Shown here: positions 53,579 through 61,813 of the stretch, piece after piece
Numbering within the stretch: the stretch's first letter is position 1
Layout of the letters: each line of letters begins with the position of its first letter
DNA from: Chloroherpetonaceae bacterium
GTDB lineage: Bacteria; Bacteroidota; Chlorobiia; Chlorobiales; Chloroherpetonaceae
Direction of reading: 5' to 3'
DNA length: 64,000 nucleotides
Assembly: GCA_028277445.1 (NCBI GenBank)
Contig: JANQGG010000023.1
Span: forward strand, 62,001-126,000
Made by a program: the position numbers and the translations under genes
The notes under the pieces: model-generated
The model's input: only the letters and a program-made list of their open reading frames with translations
Database searches by the model: none
What the model was told of the DNA's origin: nothing

Positions 53579-54443
53579 GATTTAATCATCTTGTTTGAAA
53601 AGCTACATTGACCTGTAAGATACGAAAATGGATTTTTAGCTGTGAATTCTTATTGAACTTTTTTCCAAACCTTTTTAAGAAAATAAGTTACAATATTTTA
53701 ATCTGGAGAGCTCAGCGAGGCTCTGCCTCAGGGTAGTTTATTTTGAGCAGAACAATTAACCCAAATCGGTCATTAGAAGTCCGGCATTTTGAAGAACAAA
53801 ACACAAATGGGTAATGACAAATTTTTCCTCTCACGGTCTACCAGTAGTAGTGCAGACTTTAGGCAAAGGAAGCAAAAACATAAATATGTAATGACGAATT
53901 TTTCCTCTCCCGGCCTATCGGCCACCCTCTCAGAGAGAGGGACAATAAAACACAATTCGGTATTAGAATTTGTGACTTCAATAAATTATCCTCACGCTCT
54001 GGGAGGTGGCTTCGAAGAAGCAGGAGGTGGAAAAATTTATGCGTAATATCTAAAAATTTTTATTGTCAAATCCATCATTAGTAATGCCTGCGGCGTTCAC
54101 AATAACGTAAAAATTCCAGTTCCCTGAGTGCTTATTGAGAGGTATGCTAAGCGTAGTCGAAGCATTACCGAAGCGCTACCAAAGGGAACAAGACTTTCAA
54201 AATCGTGCTTCGGCTCCGCTCAGCACAAATGTTTCAGTTCTGCTCAACACATGCATTTCGGCAAGCACCTTTGCCCGATTTTGTTTTCTGAAGCTACAAA
54301 GCCCTCCGACTCAAAAAGAATGCAGCGAATGAGCCGCAATTTGGGCTTATTTTTTACTTATGTACGTCGGTTACATTAGCATTGCTCATTAAAATGGTGC
54401 GATTTGCATCTCATTCATCTCCTTTCAGTAAAAAACCAATGCT
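53579..54443. repeat. Repeat-rich non-coding stretch
   Basis: About 865 bp with no supported gene. It holds two direct copies of a GTAATGAC-A/G-AATTTTTCCTCTC unit (about 53811-53833 and 53888-53910). A 50-bp module bounded by GTCATT (53769) and AATGAC (53818) recurs in inverted orientation at 56784-56834. Further on are a GGCCTATCGGCC hairpin (about 53913-53924), an Arg/Ser-coding GC-rich repeat around 54128-54260 shared with 56.5 kb, and the leader of the GLUG/T9SS gene. Short frames here are products of repeats. Confidence 0.75.
54196..54228. repeat. 33-bp repeat shared with 56546-56578
   Basis: The sequence beginning TTCAAAATCGTGCTTCGGCT at 54196 is repeated at 56546 with one mismatch over 33 bp. 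At the second site it forms the right arm of a 17-bp stem; here the left arm is changed, so this copy is probably decayed. Confidence 0.7.
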
Positions 54444-56294
54444 ATGAAAAAAACTGTATTACTGATTATTGGCATTTTATTCTTGAATATGAATGCAATT
54501 GCTCAAACAGAGGTTGCGCCAAGCGTTGGCGACGGCTCGGAAGGCAGCCCGAATGAAATTGCCACATGGGAAAACCTGTACTGGATTTCCCAAAATTCCA
54601 GCGAGTGGGGTAAGCATTACAAACAAACGGCGGATATTGATCTTTCGGCCGCTTCGCCGTCTATTAACACATGGGATAGTAATCAAGGCTGGACACCGAT
54701 CGGGAACAGCACAACTAAGTTTGCGGGTAATTATGACGGTCAGGACTTTACGATCAGCGGGTTGTACATTAGTCGCTCCTTAACAGATAATGTCGGACTG
54801 TTTGGTTATGTGAACGGTGGCACAATCTCAAACCTTGGGCTTACAAATGTAGATATCACCACGCGCAATAAAGTTGGCGGCCTTGTGGGGCTTAACAATA
54901 ACGGCACGATACAAAACAGCTATAGTACCGGTTCTGTAAGTGGAAGCACCCTGGTTGGCGGTCTTGTGGGGTATAATGCCAGTAGCACGATACAAAACAG
55001 TTATAGTACCGGTTCTGTAAACGGAAGCGACGATCGTGTCGGCGGACTTGTGGGGTCTAATTCCGGCGGCACGGTAACCAACTCATTCTGGGATAGTGAA
55101 ACTTCCAACCAAAGCAGCAGCGACGGCGGAACGGGCAAAACCACCGCCGAGATGCGAACCCAGACCGCCTTCACCGATGCCGGCTGGGATTTTACTGACG
55201 AAACCGCTAACGGAACGAATGATCATTGGGACTTTAACGGCTCTATTTCCGGTTATCCATTTTTGGCCTGGCAAAACAGTATGAATAATACCATCCCCGC
55301 CCTTAATACCGACCAGCAAAGTTTTGCCGCCGCCGGCGCATCGGTGCAATTTACCGTTGGCAACGCAGGGGCCATTGAGCTGAACATGGTTAAAACCGAA
55401 TCCGAGCCAAATATTGTAGGATCGCTTCCTGGAAGCGTTCAAAACCTCTCGCAGCGCTATTGGAGCGCAACCGTGACTTCCGGTACGGTTACGGGCACAT
55501 ATAATATCACCTTGGATTTAACCGGCGTTTCCGGCATTAATGACTGCTCAACACTTTATGTTCTAAAACGCGATAACAGCAGCTCTCCCTGGCAAGATGT
55601 TGTGGCTGATTTAGGCGCAACCCTGAACCGAAACGATTGTCCGAATTCCATTACCATTCAAGGGTTAACCGGTTTTTCAGATTTTGTGATTGGCGGCGGC
55701 AATGATAATCCATTGCCGGTTGAATTGGCGTCTTATACTTTGGAAAATCAGGACAATGCTGTAAAGCTTAACTGGAAAACCGCCGCAGAAGTTGATAACC
55801 AAGGGTTTATTCTGGAGCGCTCGACGAAACCGAACCAAGGATTCGAGCAAGTGGCGTCGTATCAAAGCTCATCAAATTTAAAAGGTCAGGGAACAGTATC
55901 GCAGGAAACAAGCTATGAGTATTTGGATTATGGCAAGTTCAAGCATGGAGAGACCTATTACTATCGTTTGTCGGATGTGGATATTGCCGGTAACAGAAAT
56001 GTATTGGAGACGAAAGCCATTACCCGGCCGGATGCATACAGTTTAGAACAAAACTATCCGAATCCGTTTAATCCGGTAACGACGATAACGTTTAGTTTGC
56101 AAAAGCCAGGTAAAACCGTGTTGGAGGTGTATAACATATTAGGGCAAAAAGTGAAAACATTATTAAATGATGAGTTAAAAGCCGGAATGCATATTCAGAG
56201 ATGGGATGCCAGAGGGTATGCGTCAGGGGTATATTTCTACCGATTGCAAAGTGGAAGCTTCACCCAGATCAAGAAAATGATGCTGGTGAAGTAA
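54444..56294 (+). CDS. Secreted GLUG-repeat protein with T9SS C-terminal sorting domain
   Basis: A 616-residue exported protein. Signal peptide 1-21 (LLIIGILFLNMNAIAQ). From about 120 to 205 it has GLUG-type repeats of about 27 residues ending VGGLVG (LNNNGTIQNSYSTGSVSGST, then YNASSTIQNSYSTGSVNGS); two are 81 bp apart and nearly identical in DNA (54905, 54986). A Ser/Gly-rich middle and a fibronectin-like segment (LPVELASYTLENQDNAVKL) follow. The last 86 residues form a Por-secretion sorting domain starting SLEQNYPNPFNPVTTITF. T9SS cargo is moved across the outer membrane and often anchored. GLUG domains occur in adhesins and proteases; no catalytic motif is seen here. The gene is flanked by repeats on both sides. 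Confidence 0.85.
   Translation: MKKTVLLIIGILFLNMNAIAQTEVAPSVGDGSEGSPNEIATWENLYWISQNSSEWGKHYKQTADIDLSAASPSINTWDSNQGWTPIGNSTTKFAGNYDGQDFTISGLYISRSLTDNVGLFGYVNGGTISNLGLTNVDITTRNKVGGLVGLNNNGTIQNSYSTGSVSGSTLVGGLVGYNASSTIQNSYSTGSVNGSDDRVGGLVGSNSGGTVTNSFWDSETSNQSSSDGGTGKTTAEMRTQTAFTDAGWDFTDETANGTNDHWDFNGSISGYPFLAWQNSMNNTIPALNTDQQSFAAAGASVQFTVGNAGAIELNMVKTESEPNIVGSLPGSVQNLSQRYWSATVTSGTVTGTYNITLDLTGVSGINDCSTLYVLKRDNSSSPWQDVVADLGATLNRNDCPNSITIQGLTGFSDFVIGGGNDNPLPVELASYTLENQDNAVKLNWKTAAEVDNQGFILERSTKPNQGFEQVASYQSSSNLKGQGTVSQETSYEYLDYGKFKHGETYYYRLSDVDIAGNRNVLETKAITRPDAYSLEQNYPNPFNPVTTITFSLQKPGKTVLEVYNILGQKVKTLLNDELKAGMHIQRWDARGYASGVYFYRLQSGSFTQIKKMMLVK
54905..55060 (+). repeat. In-frame 81-bp tandem repeats in the GLUG region
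   Basis: CACGATACAAAAC at 54905 and again at 54986 start two successive 81-bp units encoding near-identical 27-residue GLUG repeats (TIQNSYSTGSV). A third, more diverged unit follows. Their near identity points to recent unit duplication. Confidence 0.8.
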
Positions 56295-56320
56295 AATGAT
56301 GAATGATAAGTGATGAATTG

Positions 56321-56349
56321 GGACCGGCGGAAATGCCGGCCTTTTTTTT
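56321..56349 (+). terminator. Rho-independent terminator after the GLUG/T9SS gene
   Basis: CCGGC (56324-56328) pairs with GCCGG (56335-56339); the flanking GG and CC can extend the stem with a bulge. A run of eight or more T residues follows at 56342. It lies 27 bp after the stop codon. Confidence 0.8.
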
Positions 56350-57180
56350 GGGTAAAACCAGACTGCTAAGGGTAACCAATGCAGGAGATCAATTCATGTT
56401 GACCCTACAACAATTTGTTCTTAATCCCCATCCAAATTCAAAAAATTTCGGATATACAGTTTTCGGGCACCTAACCTCCAATGACAATATTATTGTTCGC
56501 AGAGCGCTTGCTGAGAGGCATGTTGAGCGGAGCCGAAACGTTACCTTCAAAATCGTGCTTCGGCTCCGCTCAACACAAGCATTTCGGTTTCCAATAACGA
56601 ATTTATAATTGAGCATATGTCTATGAAGTCATTGCGATAAGCGCAGCGAAGAAGCAATCCAGATGCATTTTCTGGGTCGCCGCACGCCTTCCAGGCGTTT
56701 CCAATGACGCATTAGTATCAGCTATAACAAGGGGTTGCAACCCCTTGTTTTTGAAGTTACATTCGCTAGCACAGGAAAAATTCGTCATTACATATTTGTG
56801 TTTTTGGCTTTCAAAATGCCGGACTTCCAATGACACATTTACGTTATTGGTCACCCTGAATTAATTTCAGGGTCTCAGATAATACCAATTTGGTTGAGAT
56901 GCTGAAACAAGTTCAGCATGACTACCCACTTTACTCGTCATTCTCTGTTTGTCTTTTTGGCTTCCATTGCCAAAAATTTTCACTCAGCATGACTAAGAAA
57001 AAAGAGTGTCATTTTCTATTTGTTTATTGCCAAATATTTTAGCTCGCGATGACCTGTTAAAAAATAATTCGTCATTTCTTTTTTGTGTTTGGCTTGTCCA
57101 AATAATTAACTGGCAATGCACGATTTTTTTAGAAAACATCAACGATTCTGATTCCTAGACTATAAACATCGGATTAATAT
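56350..57180. repeat. Mosaic of short palindromic repeats
   Basis: About 830 bp without a gene, built from short palindromic modules. In order: a 17-bp perfect stem (56521-56537 with 56559-56575); an 87-bp element (56703-56789); a module at 56784-56834 that shares the preceding GTCATT end; hairpins CCCTGAA/TTCAGGG (56854-56872) and ATGCTGAA/TTCAGCAT (56899-56919). Then come GTCATT...ATGAC modules at 56937-56993 and 57008-57053 and a decayed one from about 57071. Most modules begin GTCATT or end (A)TGAC. The last piece before 57180 shows no recognisable motif. Confidence 0.75.
56703..56789 (+). repeat. 87-bp palindromic element, copy 2
   Basis: Ends are AATGACG (56703-56709) and CGTCATT (56783-56789), perfect inverted ends. 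The 24-bp palindrome is at 56726-56749, identical to the other copies. The right end is shared with a neighbouring 51-bp module. Confidence 0.88.
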
Positions 57181-57216
57181 AAGCCCGATTTCTTTAGTGA
57201 AATTGGGCTTTTTTGT
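57181..57216 (+). terminator. Strong intrinsic terminator with no gene upstream
   Basis: AAGCCCGATTTC (57181-57192) pairs with GAAATTGGGCTT (57199-57210) over 12 bp with one G-T pair, followed by TTTTTTGTTTTT. The nearest upstream plus-strand gene ends at 56294 and already has a terminator, so this one may end a small RNA or a lost gene. Confidence 0.75.
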
Positions 57217-57272
57217 TTTTAAAGGATTATTTTGAGAAAAGTTTAACACACCTATAATAAAAGTAAATTTTA

Positions 57273-58127
57273 ATGTTAGGTTGGTCGGTTACCCGTTACG
57301 ATACGTTTACTTTCTGTAAGCGGTTGTATTATTATCAATATTATGGCAATTACGATCACGAGTACTCGCGTCATGAGATCAACACATTGAAAAAACTGAC
57401 CACCATTCCACTCGAAATTGGCAACATTGTCCATGATATTCTGAAAACATTTTTAGAGCGTCTGCAACGATCCGCTAAGCCCATCGACCAAAATCGGTTT
57501 TTTGCGTATTCAAAGCAATTAACCCAGCGTTACTCCGATGCAAAAAAATTTTTTGAGACCTATTATGGAGAGTATGAATCCATTGAGTCTTTGGAAATGC
57601 TTTACCCCAAAGTTGAACAATGTTTGATTAATTTTTTAGAGTCTGAACGAAGTGATTGGTTAATATCAAGACCCGAAGAAGAAAAATCCAAATGGGTCAT
57701 TGAACCGCCAGGGTATGGAAAAACAACAATCAATGGTTACAAAGCCTATTGCAAGGTTGATTTTTTGTTTCCCAGTGGAAAAAATCTTCAGATCATGGAT
57801 TGGAAAACGGGTCAGCCTCATATGGAAAAGCATAAAAAACAACTTACGGCCTATTCTTATTGGGCATCGGATAAATTCAATCATAATCCGGCCCTGATCA
57901 ATTGCAGTTCGGCGTATCTCTTCCCGGAATACCATGAAATGGATATGAGCCTTTCGCATGAGGATATTTTGGCATTTTCGAAGATCGTCCAAAACGAAAC
58001 GTTTCAGATGTGGGAATACTGTATTGATGTTGAGCAAAACCTGCCAAAACCCAAAGATGCATTTCCAATAACCGTGTCAATCAATAAATGCAACACGTGC
58101 AATTTTAAACAATTATGTCGTCGTTAA
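57273..58127 (+). CDS. PD-(D/E)XK nuclease with Fe-S cluster motif (AddB/Cas4-like)
   Basis: A 284-residue RecB-family nuclease standing alone. The catalytic motifs are His54 (GNIVHD), Asp163 (KVDFLF), Asp176-Trp-Lys178 (IMDWKTG) and Gln190...Tyr194 (QLTAY). Four cysteines, Cys15 in FTFCKRLYYY and Cys273, Cys276, Cys282 in CNTCNFKQLC, match the [4Fe-4S] arrangement of AddB, Cas4 and related exonucleases. It is probably a DNA exonuclease in repair. No cas genes or CRISPR repeats are in the window, and no helicase domain is fused. Its last 13 bp overlap the start of the TIGR04282 gene. Confidence 0.85.
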   Translation: MLGWSVTRYDTFTFCKRLYYYQYYGNYDHEYSRHEINTLKKLTTIPLEIGNIVHDILKTFLERLQRSAKPIDQNRFFAYSKQLTQRYSDAKKFFETYYGEYESIESLEMLYPKVEQCLINFLESERSDWLISRPEEEKSKWVIEPPGYGKTTINGYKAYCKVDFLFPSGKNLQIMDWKTGQPHMEKHKKQLTAYSYWASDKFNHNPALINCSSAYLFPEYHEMDMSLSHEDILAFSKIVQNETFQMWEYCIDVEQNLPKPKDAFPITVSINKCNTCNFKQLCRR

Positions 58128-58825
58128 AATCATCTCACCAGGCGATAATCCTTTTTTTTAAGTGGCCGGTTGCAGGCCAGGTAAAAACCAGGCTGATTCC
58201 ATGTTTAGGTGAAAAAAAAGCGGCCGATTTTTATGAAGCGTTTATAAAGGACACGATAACCAAACTGGGTGATCTTGATGGCGTAACAATCATTGGATTT
58301 TCAGGCAATCAGCGTCCGAAAAACTCTTGTGGTGATTTGCACGCATTTTTTGCCAAACATCACTTGCAAGTATTGGAGCAGGAAGGGCGTGATCTGGGCG
58401 CTCGAATGAAGCATGCTATGAACGATGTGTTTCAAAAGGGATACACATCAGTTGTGCTGATTGGAACGGATTCCCCGGATTTACCTGCAACGGTGATTCG
58501 TAAAGCGTTTGAAGTGTTGCAGTACGAACCCGGATCGTGCTGTATTGGGCCAAGTGAAGATGGCGGTTACTACCTGATCGGGATGAATGCCATGTTTGCA
58601 GAAGCTTTCGAGAATGTTGGGTATAGCCAATCCGATACTTACCTTCAAACTATTAAAGCCCTGACCAAAAGCCAATGTAACATTTACACCCTTAAACGAT
58701 GGTACGATATTGATGATGCTGGAGATTTAAAAACACTGCTGAAAAACAAAGATGCCTTAGTTTGCCCTCACACTAGCAAACAACTTGATCGAATTCCAAC
58801 AGCATTTTGTTCTGAGTCACACTGA
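58115..58825 (+). CDS. TIGR04282-type glycosyltransferase (CofC-like fold)
   Basis: A 236-residue nucleotidyltransferase-like glycosyltransferase. ILFFKWPVAGQVKTRLIPCLG, here cut to its FFKWPVAGQVKTRL core, is the family's K-x-P-x-x-G-x-V-K-T-R-L start; IGTDSPDLP and GPSEDGGYYLIGM are the other signatures. The family is annotated for arsenosugar-type biosynthesis in some bacteria but is widespread without arsenic genes, and none is seen here. It overlaps the nuclease gene by 13 bp, implying co-translation. It is followed by repeats. Confidence 0.85.
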   Translation: MSSLKSSHQAIILFFKWPVAGQVKTRLIPCLGEKKAADFYEAFIKDTITKLGDLDGVTIIGFSGNQRPKNSCGDLHAFFAKHHLQVLEQEGRDLGARMKHAMNDVFQKGYTSVVLIGTDSPDLPATVIRKAFEVLQYEPGSCCIGPSEDGGYYLIGMNAMFAEAFENVGYSQSDTYLQTIKALTKSQCNIYTLKRWYDIDDAGDLKTLLKNKDALVCPHTSKQLDRIPTAFCSESH

Positions 58826-59517
58826 ATCCCATGAAAGTTTTGGATATTGCAATAAGTTTATTAAAAGTTGGATTTATTAGGAAAACGGGTATTCTGCTTT
58901 ACGGTTCAATACCCCGCACCTTGCTCTGGAATCGTCATTTCGGCGCAGGCCGGATCATCCATTATAATAGATTCCATATCCAGTCCCCTGAACCATGTGC
59001 TGAACTGGTTTCAGTATTGTTTCAGGGTCTTAGACAAAGGAGAGCTGTTAGAGATGCTGAATCGAGTTACTAATGACGCATGAGTATAAGCTATAACAAG
59101 GGGTTGCAACCCCTTGTTTTTGAAGCAATATTCGCCCGCGGAGGGCAAACGCATCATTACCTGTTTGTTTATTTTTTAAATATTTAAACTTCCAATGACG
59201 AGGTTTTGTTTTTGTCGCTCCTGCGAAAGAAGGAGCCTATGGATGCCTGCCTGCGCAGGAATGGGTTGGTTGATGAACTTTAAATTAATGAATTCGTCAT
59301 TTCTTTGTTGCTTTTTGGCTATCTACGCCAAAAATTTGCAGCATGACTAAAACATGGTTATGCTTTGGATGCCGGATCGGGTCCGGCATGACATTTGGTA
59401 CCCAGAGGTAAGCAATGTGGTCGTTCGTTAGGGAAATGAGTATGGGTTTTAAAAATAAAGACTCTCTGACAATTGCTCAACCCCCAAGATCAATTGCCAG
59501 AGATGCTTGAATAACCT
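58826..59517. repeat. Repeat-rich non-coding stretch
   Basis: About 690 bp without a supported gene. It contains a GTCATTTCGGCGCAGGCCGG module (from about 58938), a CCTGAAC/TTTCAGGG-type module (about 58988-59030) related to one at 56.85 kb, the third 87-bp element (59072-59158), a GCTCCTGCG/CGCAGG-type module (about 59217-59261), a GTCATTTC...GCATGAC module (59296-59347) and an ATGCCGGA/TCCGGCAT hairpin (59369-59389). The 80-codon frame at its start is formed by these repeats and is not taken as a gene. Confidence 0.7.
59072..59158 (+). repeat. 87-bp palindromic element, copy 3
   Basis: Left end AATGACG (59072-59078), right end CATCATT (59152-59158, one mismatch to the other copy). The 24-bp palindrome at 59095-59118 is unchanged. 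The first 55 bp are nearly identical to copy 2; the right part differs and is closer in base composition to copy 1. Confidence 0.85.
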
Positions 59518-60540
59518 TTAAGACTCGCGCTTCATAATCATTGCTGCAAAATCAATCAGCGCTTTTCTACCTTGACTGCTTGGCAATTGATTGGCCAATT
59601 CTTTAGATTCATCAAAGTTTTTGTTGATCATATCCTTTGCTTCAGTTAAAACCCCGCACCTTTCATAAATCGCTTTTACCTTGGGAACATTATCCTGAGT
59701 TGTACCATGGTTATCTACGATCTTTTGCAGAATATCTCGGTCTTCACCTGAAGAGAGCTCAATGGCTCTGAGTAACAAAAATGTTTTCTTGCCCGTCATG
59801 ACATCGCCACCGGGAACTTTACCGAATTTTTTGTCGTCGGCCATAATATCCAGAAGATCGTCCTGAATTTGGAATGCCTGTCCAATGAGTTCGCCAAATT
59901 TGCTTAGGGATTTAAACTGTTCGGGTGAAGCCTCGGCAGCAAGCCCGCCGATTTCTAATGAAGCCGCAATCAATCGTCCGGTTTTTTTGGAAATCATGTC
60001 TAAATATTCCGAAATGGTAACATCGTGGCGCGTTTCAAAATCCAAATCCAATGTCTGGCCTTCACAAATGGTTATTGTGCTTTGGGTGATGATGCTTAAA
60101 ATCTGATGGAGATTTTTAAGCGGGCGCAATAGGGCAAGCTCGTAAGCAAATGCCAGCATCATATCACCAGATAAAATCCCAATATTATCGTTCCACTTTT
60201 TATGAACCGTATCGCGACCATGTCTTAAATCGGCACGATCCATAATGTCGTCATGAATCAGTGTAAAGTTATGCAAAACCTCCACCGATAAAGCCAGGTC
60301 TAAAAGATTATCATAATGGCCCAGAATTGATTCTGCGCCAAGCAATACCAATACCGGTCGTATGCGTTTACCTTTCCCTTCTAAAATGTATCGGCCAGGC
60401 GCATAGAGCGATTCTGGGGTTTTATTAACTAAGCAAGTTTTAAGTTTCTGATTAATGGAAGCATGCATTTCAGCATATTTTTGCTGAATCTCTGAATATT
60501 CTGATTGGTTATGAAATGTAGTCATTAAACTTCGTAGCAT
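59518..60540 (-). CDS. Polyprenyl (geranylgeranyl-type) diphosphate synthase
   Basis: Condenses IPP units onto an allylic diphosphate to give longer prenyl diphosphates for quinones or lipid carriers. The 340 residues show the first Asp-rich motif DDIMD (97-101) with HDDIMDRADLRHGRDTVH, and the second DDLLD (227-231) in QAFQIQDDLLDIM. GKGKRIRPVLVLL carries the IPP-binding Lys-Arg. Product length cannot be read reliably. It may start at ATG 60540 or ATG 60525 (MTTFHNQ). The type 2 IPP isomerase gene lies 38 bp upstream on the same strand, so precursor supply and elongation are probably co-expressed. Confidence 0.93.
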   Translation of the reverse strand: MLRSLMTTFHNQSEYSEIQQKYAEMHASINQKLKTCLVNKTPESLYAPGRYILEGKGKRIRPVLVLLGAESILGHYDNLLDLALSVEVLHNFTLIHDDIMDRADLRHGRDTVHKKWNDNIGILSGDMMLAFAYELALLRPLKNLHQILSIITQSTITICEGQTLDLDFETRHDVTISEYLDMISKKTGRLIAASLEIGGLAAEASPEQFKSLSKFGELIGQAFQIQDDLLDIMADDKKFGKVPGGDVMTGKKTFLLLRAIELSSGEDRDILQKIVDNHGTTQDNVPKVKAIYERCGVLTEAKDMINKNFDESKELANQLPSSQGRKALIDFAAMIMKRES

Positions 60541-60578
60541 TAAAAGTTATTAAAAACAAAAAACTAAAAGCGATGTTA

Positions 60579-61691
60579 TTAAGATGAACCGATTTTCCGG
60601 AGGGGTGCCGAGCGAAGCGCCTGTATATTTTTAGCGCCAACCAAAAACATAGCGGCTCTCAGGTCGTTCATCCAAGTTAAAATTGTGTTTTCGAGGTTTT
60701 GTTGGGCGTGATCGGGGTAGGTTAAGAGTGATTTCAAAAACGGTTTTGCAGCCGCGCCAATCTGAGCGCCTAATGCCAACGATTTTGCTAGATCTAATCC
60801 ATGCGAAAGCCCACCGGAGGAAACGATTTCAACGTCGTCGAAGCCGCCGCTCTCCAAATTATAGCGTTGGATATCGGCTAAGCAATCAGCCGTAGTGATA
60901 CCCCAGTTCAGCAGTTCGTTCATTGCTCCCGGCGAAAAACGCTGGTCGCGAGCGAAGCGTTTTATATAACGAACTTCTTCCACTTTTTGCCAACTGGTGC
61001 CGCCCGAGCCGGCAACATCAATCGCATGCACGCCACAATCCACCAATTGTTTGGCAGCGGTTGCCGAAATGCCAGAGCCAACTTCTTTAACGATGACCGG
61101 CACATCCAAACGTTTTACTACCTGCCTGAGCTGATAAAGAAATCCGCTAAAATTTGTATTTCCTTCGGGTTGAAACAGCTCCTGGGCCGGATTTAAATGG
61201 ATGATCAGGCCATCTGCCCGAATCATATCGATTAATAAATTTAGTGCATCATGGCTTAAGCCTTGCGCTACTTCAGGAGCGCCGATGTTTGAAAAGATTT
61301 GTATATCGGGAGCCGCTTGCCGGACTATGGCAAAGCTTTCCTGGTGCGTTTCTTCTTCCAACGCCTGACGCATGCTGCCAACGCCCAGCGGTATAGTTAA
61401 TTTTTGGCAAACTTCCGCCACCATACGATTAACAAACTCAGCGCCTTGAAAGCCGCCTGTCATTGAAGAGATCATCAATGGAAAAGATATGGTGCGGCCT
61501 AAGAAAGTTGTTTTTAAATCTATATCTTTGTGGTTTATTTCAGGGATAGCATTATGGGTAAATCGATAGGCTTCGAAACCAGCGGTATTGTCGAAATTGA
61601 TGGGCTCGTTCATGCAAATATCCACATGACTTTGTTTTCGTTCAACAATCTCACTGGCGATTTGCATTAAGGTATCCGGTTTGGTTGTCAT
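60579..61691 (-). CDS. fni: Isopentenyl-diphosphate delta-isomerase, type 2
   Basis: An FMN-dependent TIM-barrel enzyme interconverting IPP and DMAPP, unrelated to type 1 Idi. The 370 residues contain ERKQSHVDIC, MISSMTGGFQGAEF, GVGSMRQALEE, VIVKEVGSGISATAAKQL, DVAGSGGTSWQKVE and SSGGLSHGLDLAKSLALGA, a full motif set with the FMN and phosphate sites. It lies 38 bp before the polyprenyl synthase gene. Its presence hints at dependence on an isomerase, as in mevalonate-pathway or IspH-balanced organisms; no mevalonate or MEP genes are visible. Confidence 0.95.
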   Translation of the reverse strand: MTTKPDTLMQIASEIVERKQSHVDICMNEPINFDNTAGFEAYRFTHNAIPEINHKDIDLKTTFLGRTISFPLMISSMTGGFQGAEFVNRMVAEVCQKLTIPLGVGSMRQALEEETHQESFAIVRQAAPDIQIFSNIGAPEVAQGLSHDALNLLIDMIRADGLIIHLNPAQELFQPEGNTNFSGFLYQLRQVVKRLDVPVIVKEVGSGISATAAKQLVDCGVHAIDVAGSGGTSWQKVEEVRYIKRFARDQRFSPGAMNELLNWGITTADCLADIQRYNLESGGFDDVEIVSSGGLSHGLDLAKSLALGAQIGAAAKPFLKSLLTYPDHAQQNLENTILTWMNDLRAAMFLVGAKNIQALRSAPLRKIGSS

Positions 61692-61813
61692 AGCGAATGC
61701 ATCTAAATGCGTTTTGGAAAATTAATACAATAATTTACAACGAGTTACCTAATTTGATCTATCCGTGGCTTAATATACAATGTTAGTTGATAATTATAAG
61801 GATATAAAAACCC

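Noticed and set aside
53789-54379. Short plus-strand frames in the repeat region before the GLUG/T9SS gene
   Set aside because: They are translations of the repeats (Ser/Arg-rich, shared with 56.5 kb) and lack a plausible start context.
54905-55060. Possible CRISPR-like array
   Set aside because: The regularly spaced units are in frame with each other inside the GLUG coding region, and the whole unit is repeated rather than alternating with unique spacers.
58831-59083. Two overlapping frames of 71 and 80 codons after the TIGR04282 gene
   Set aside because: Most of their length is made of the palindromic repeat modules; no family motif is visible.
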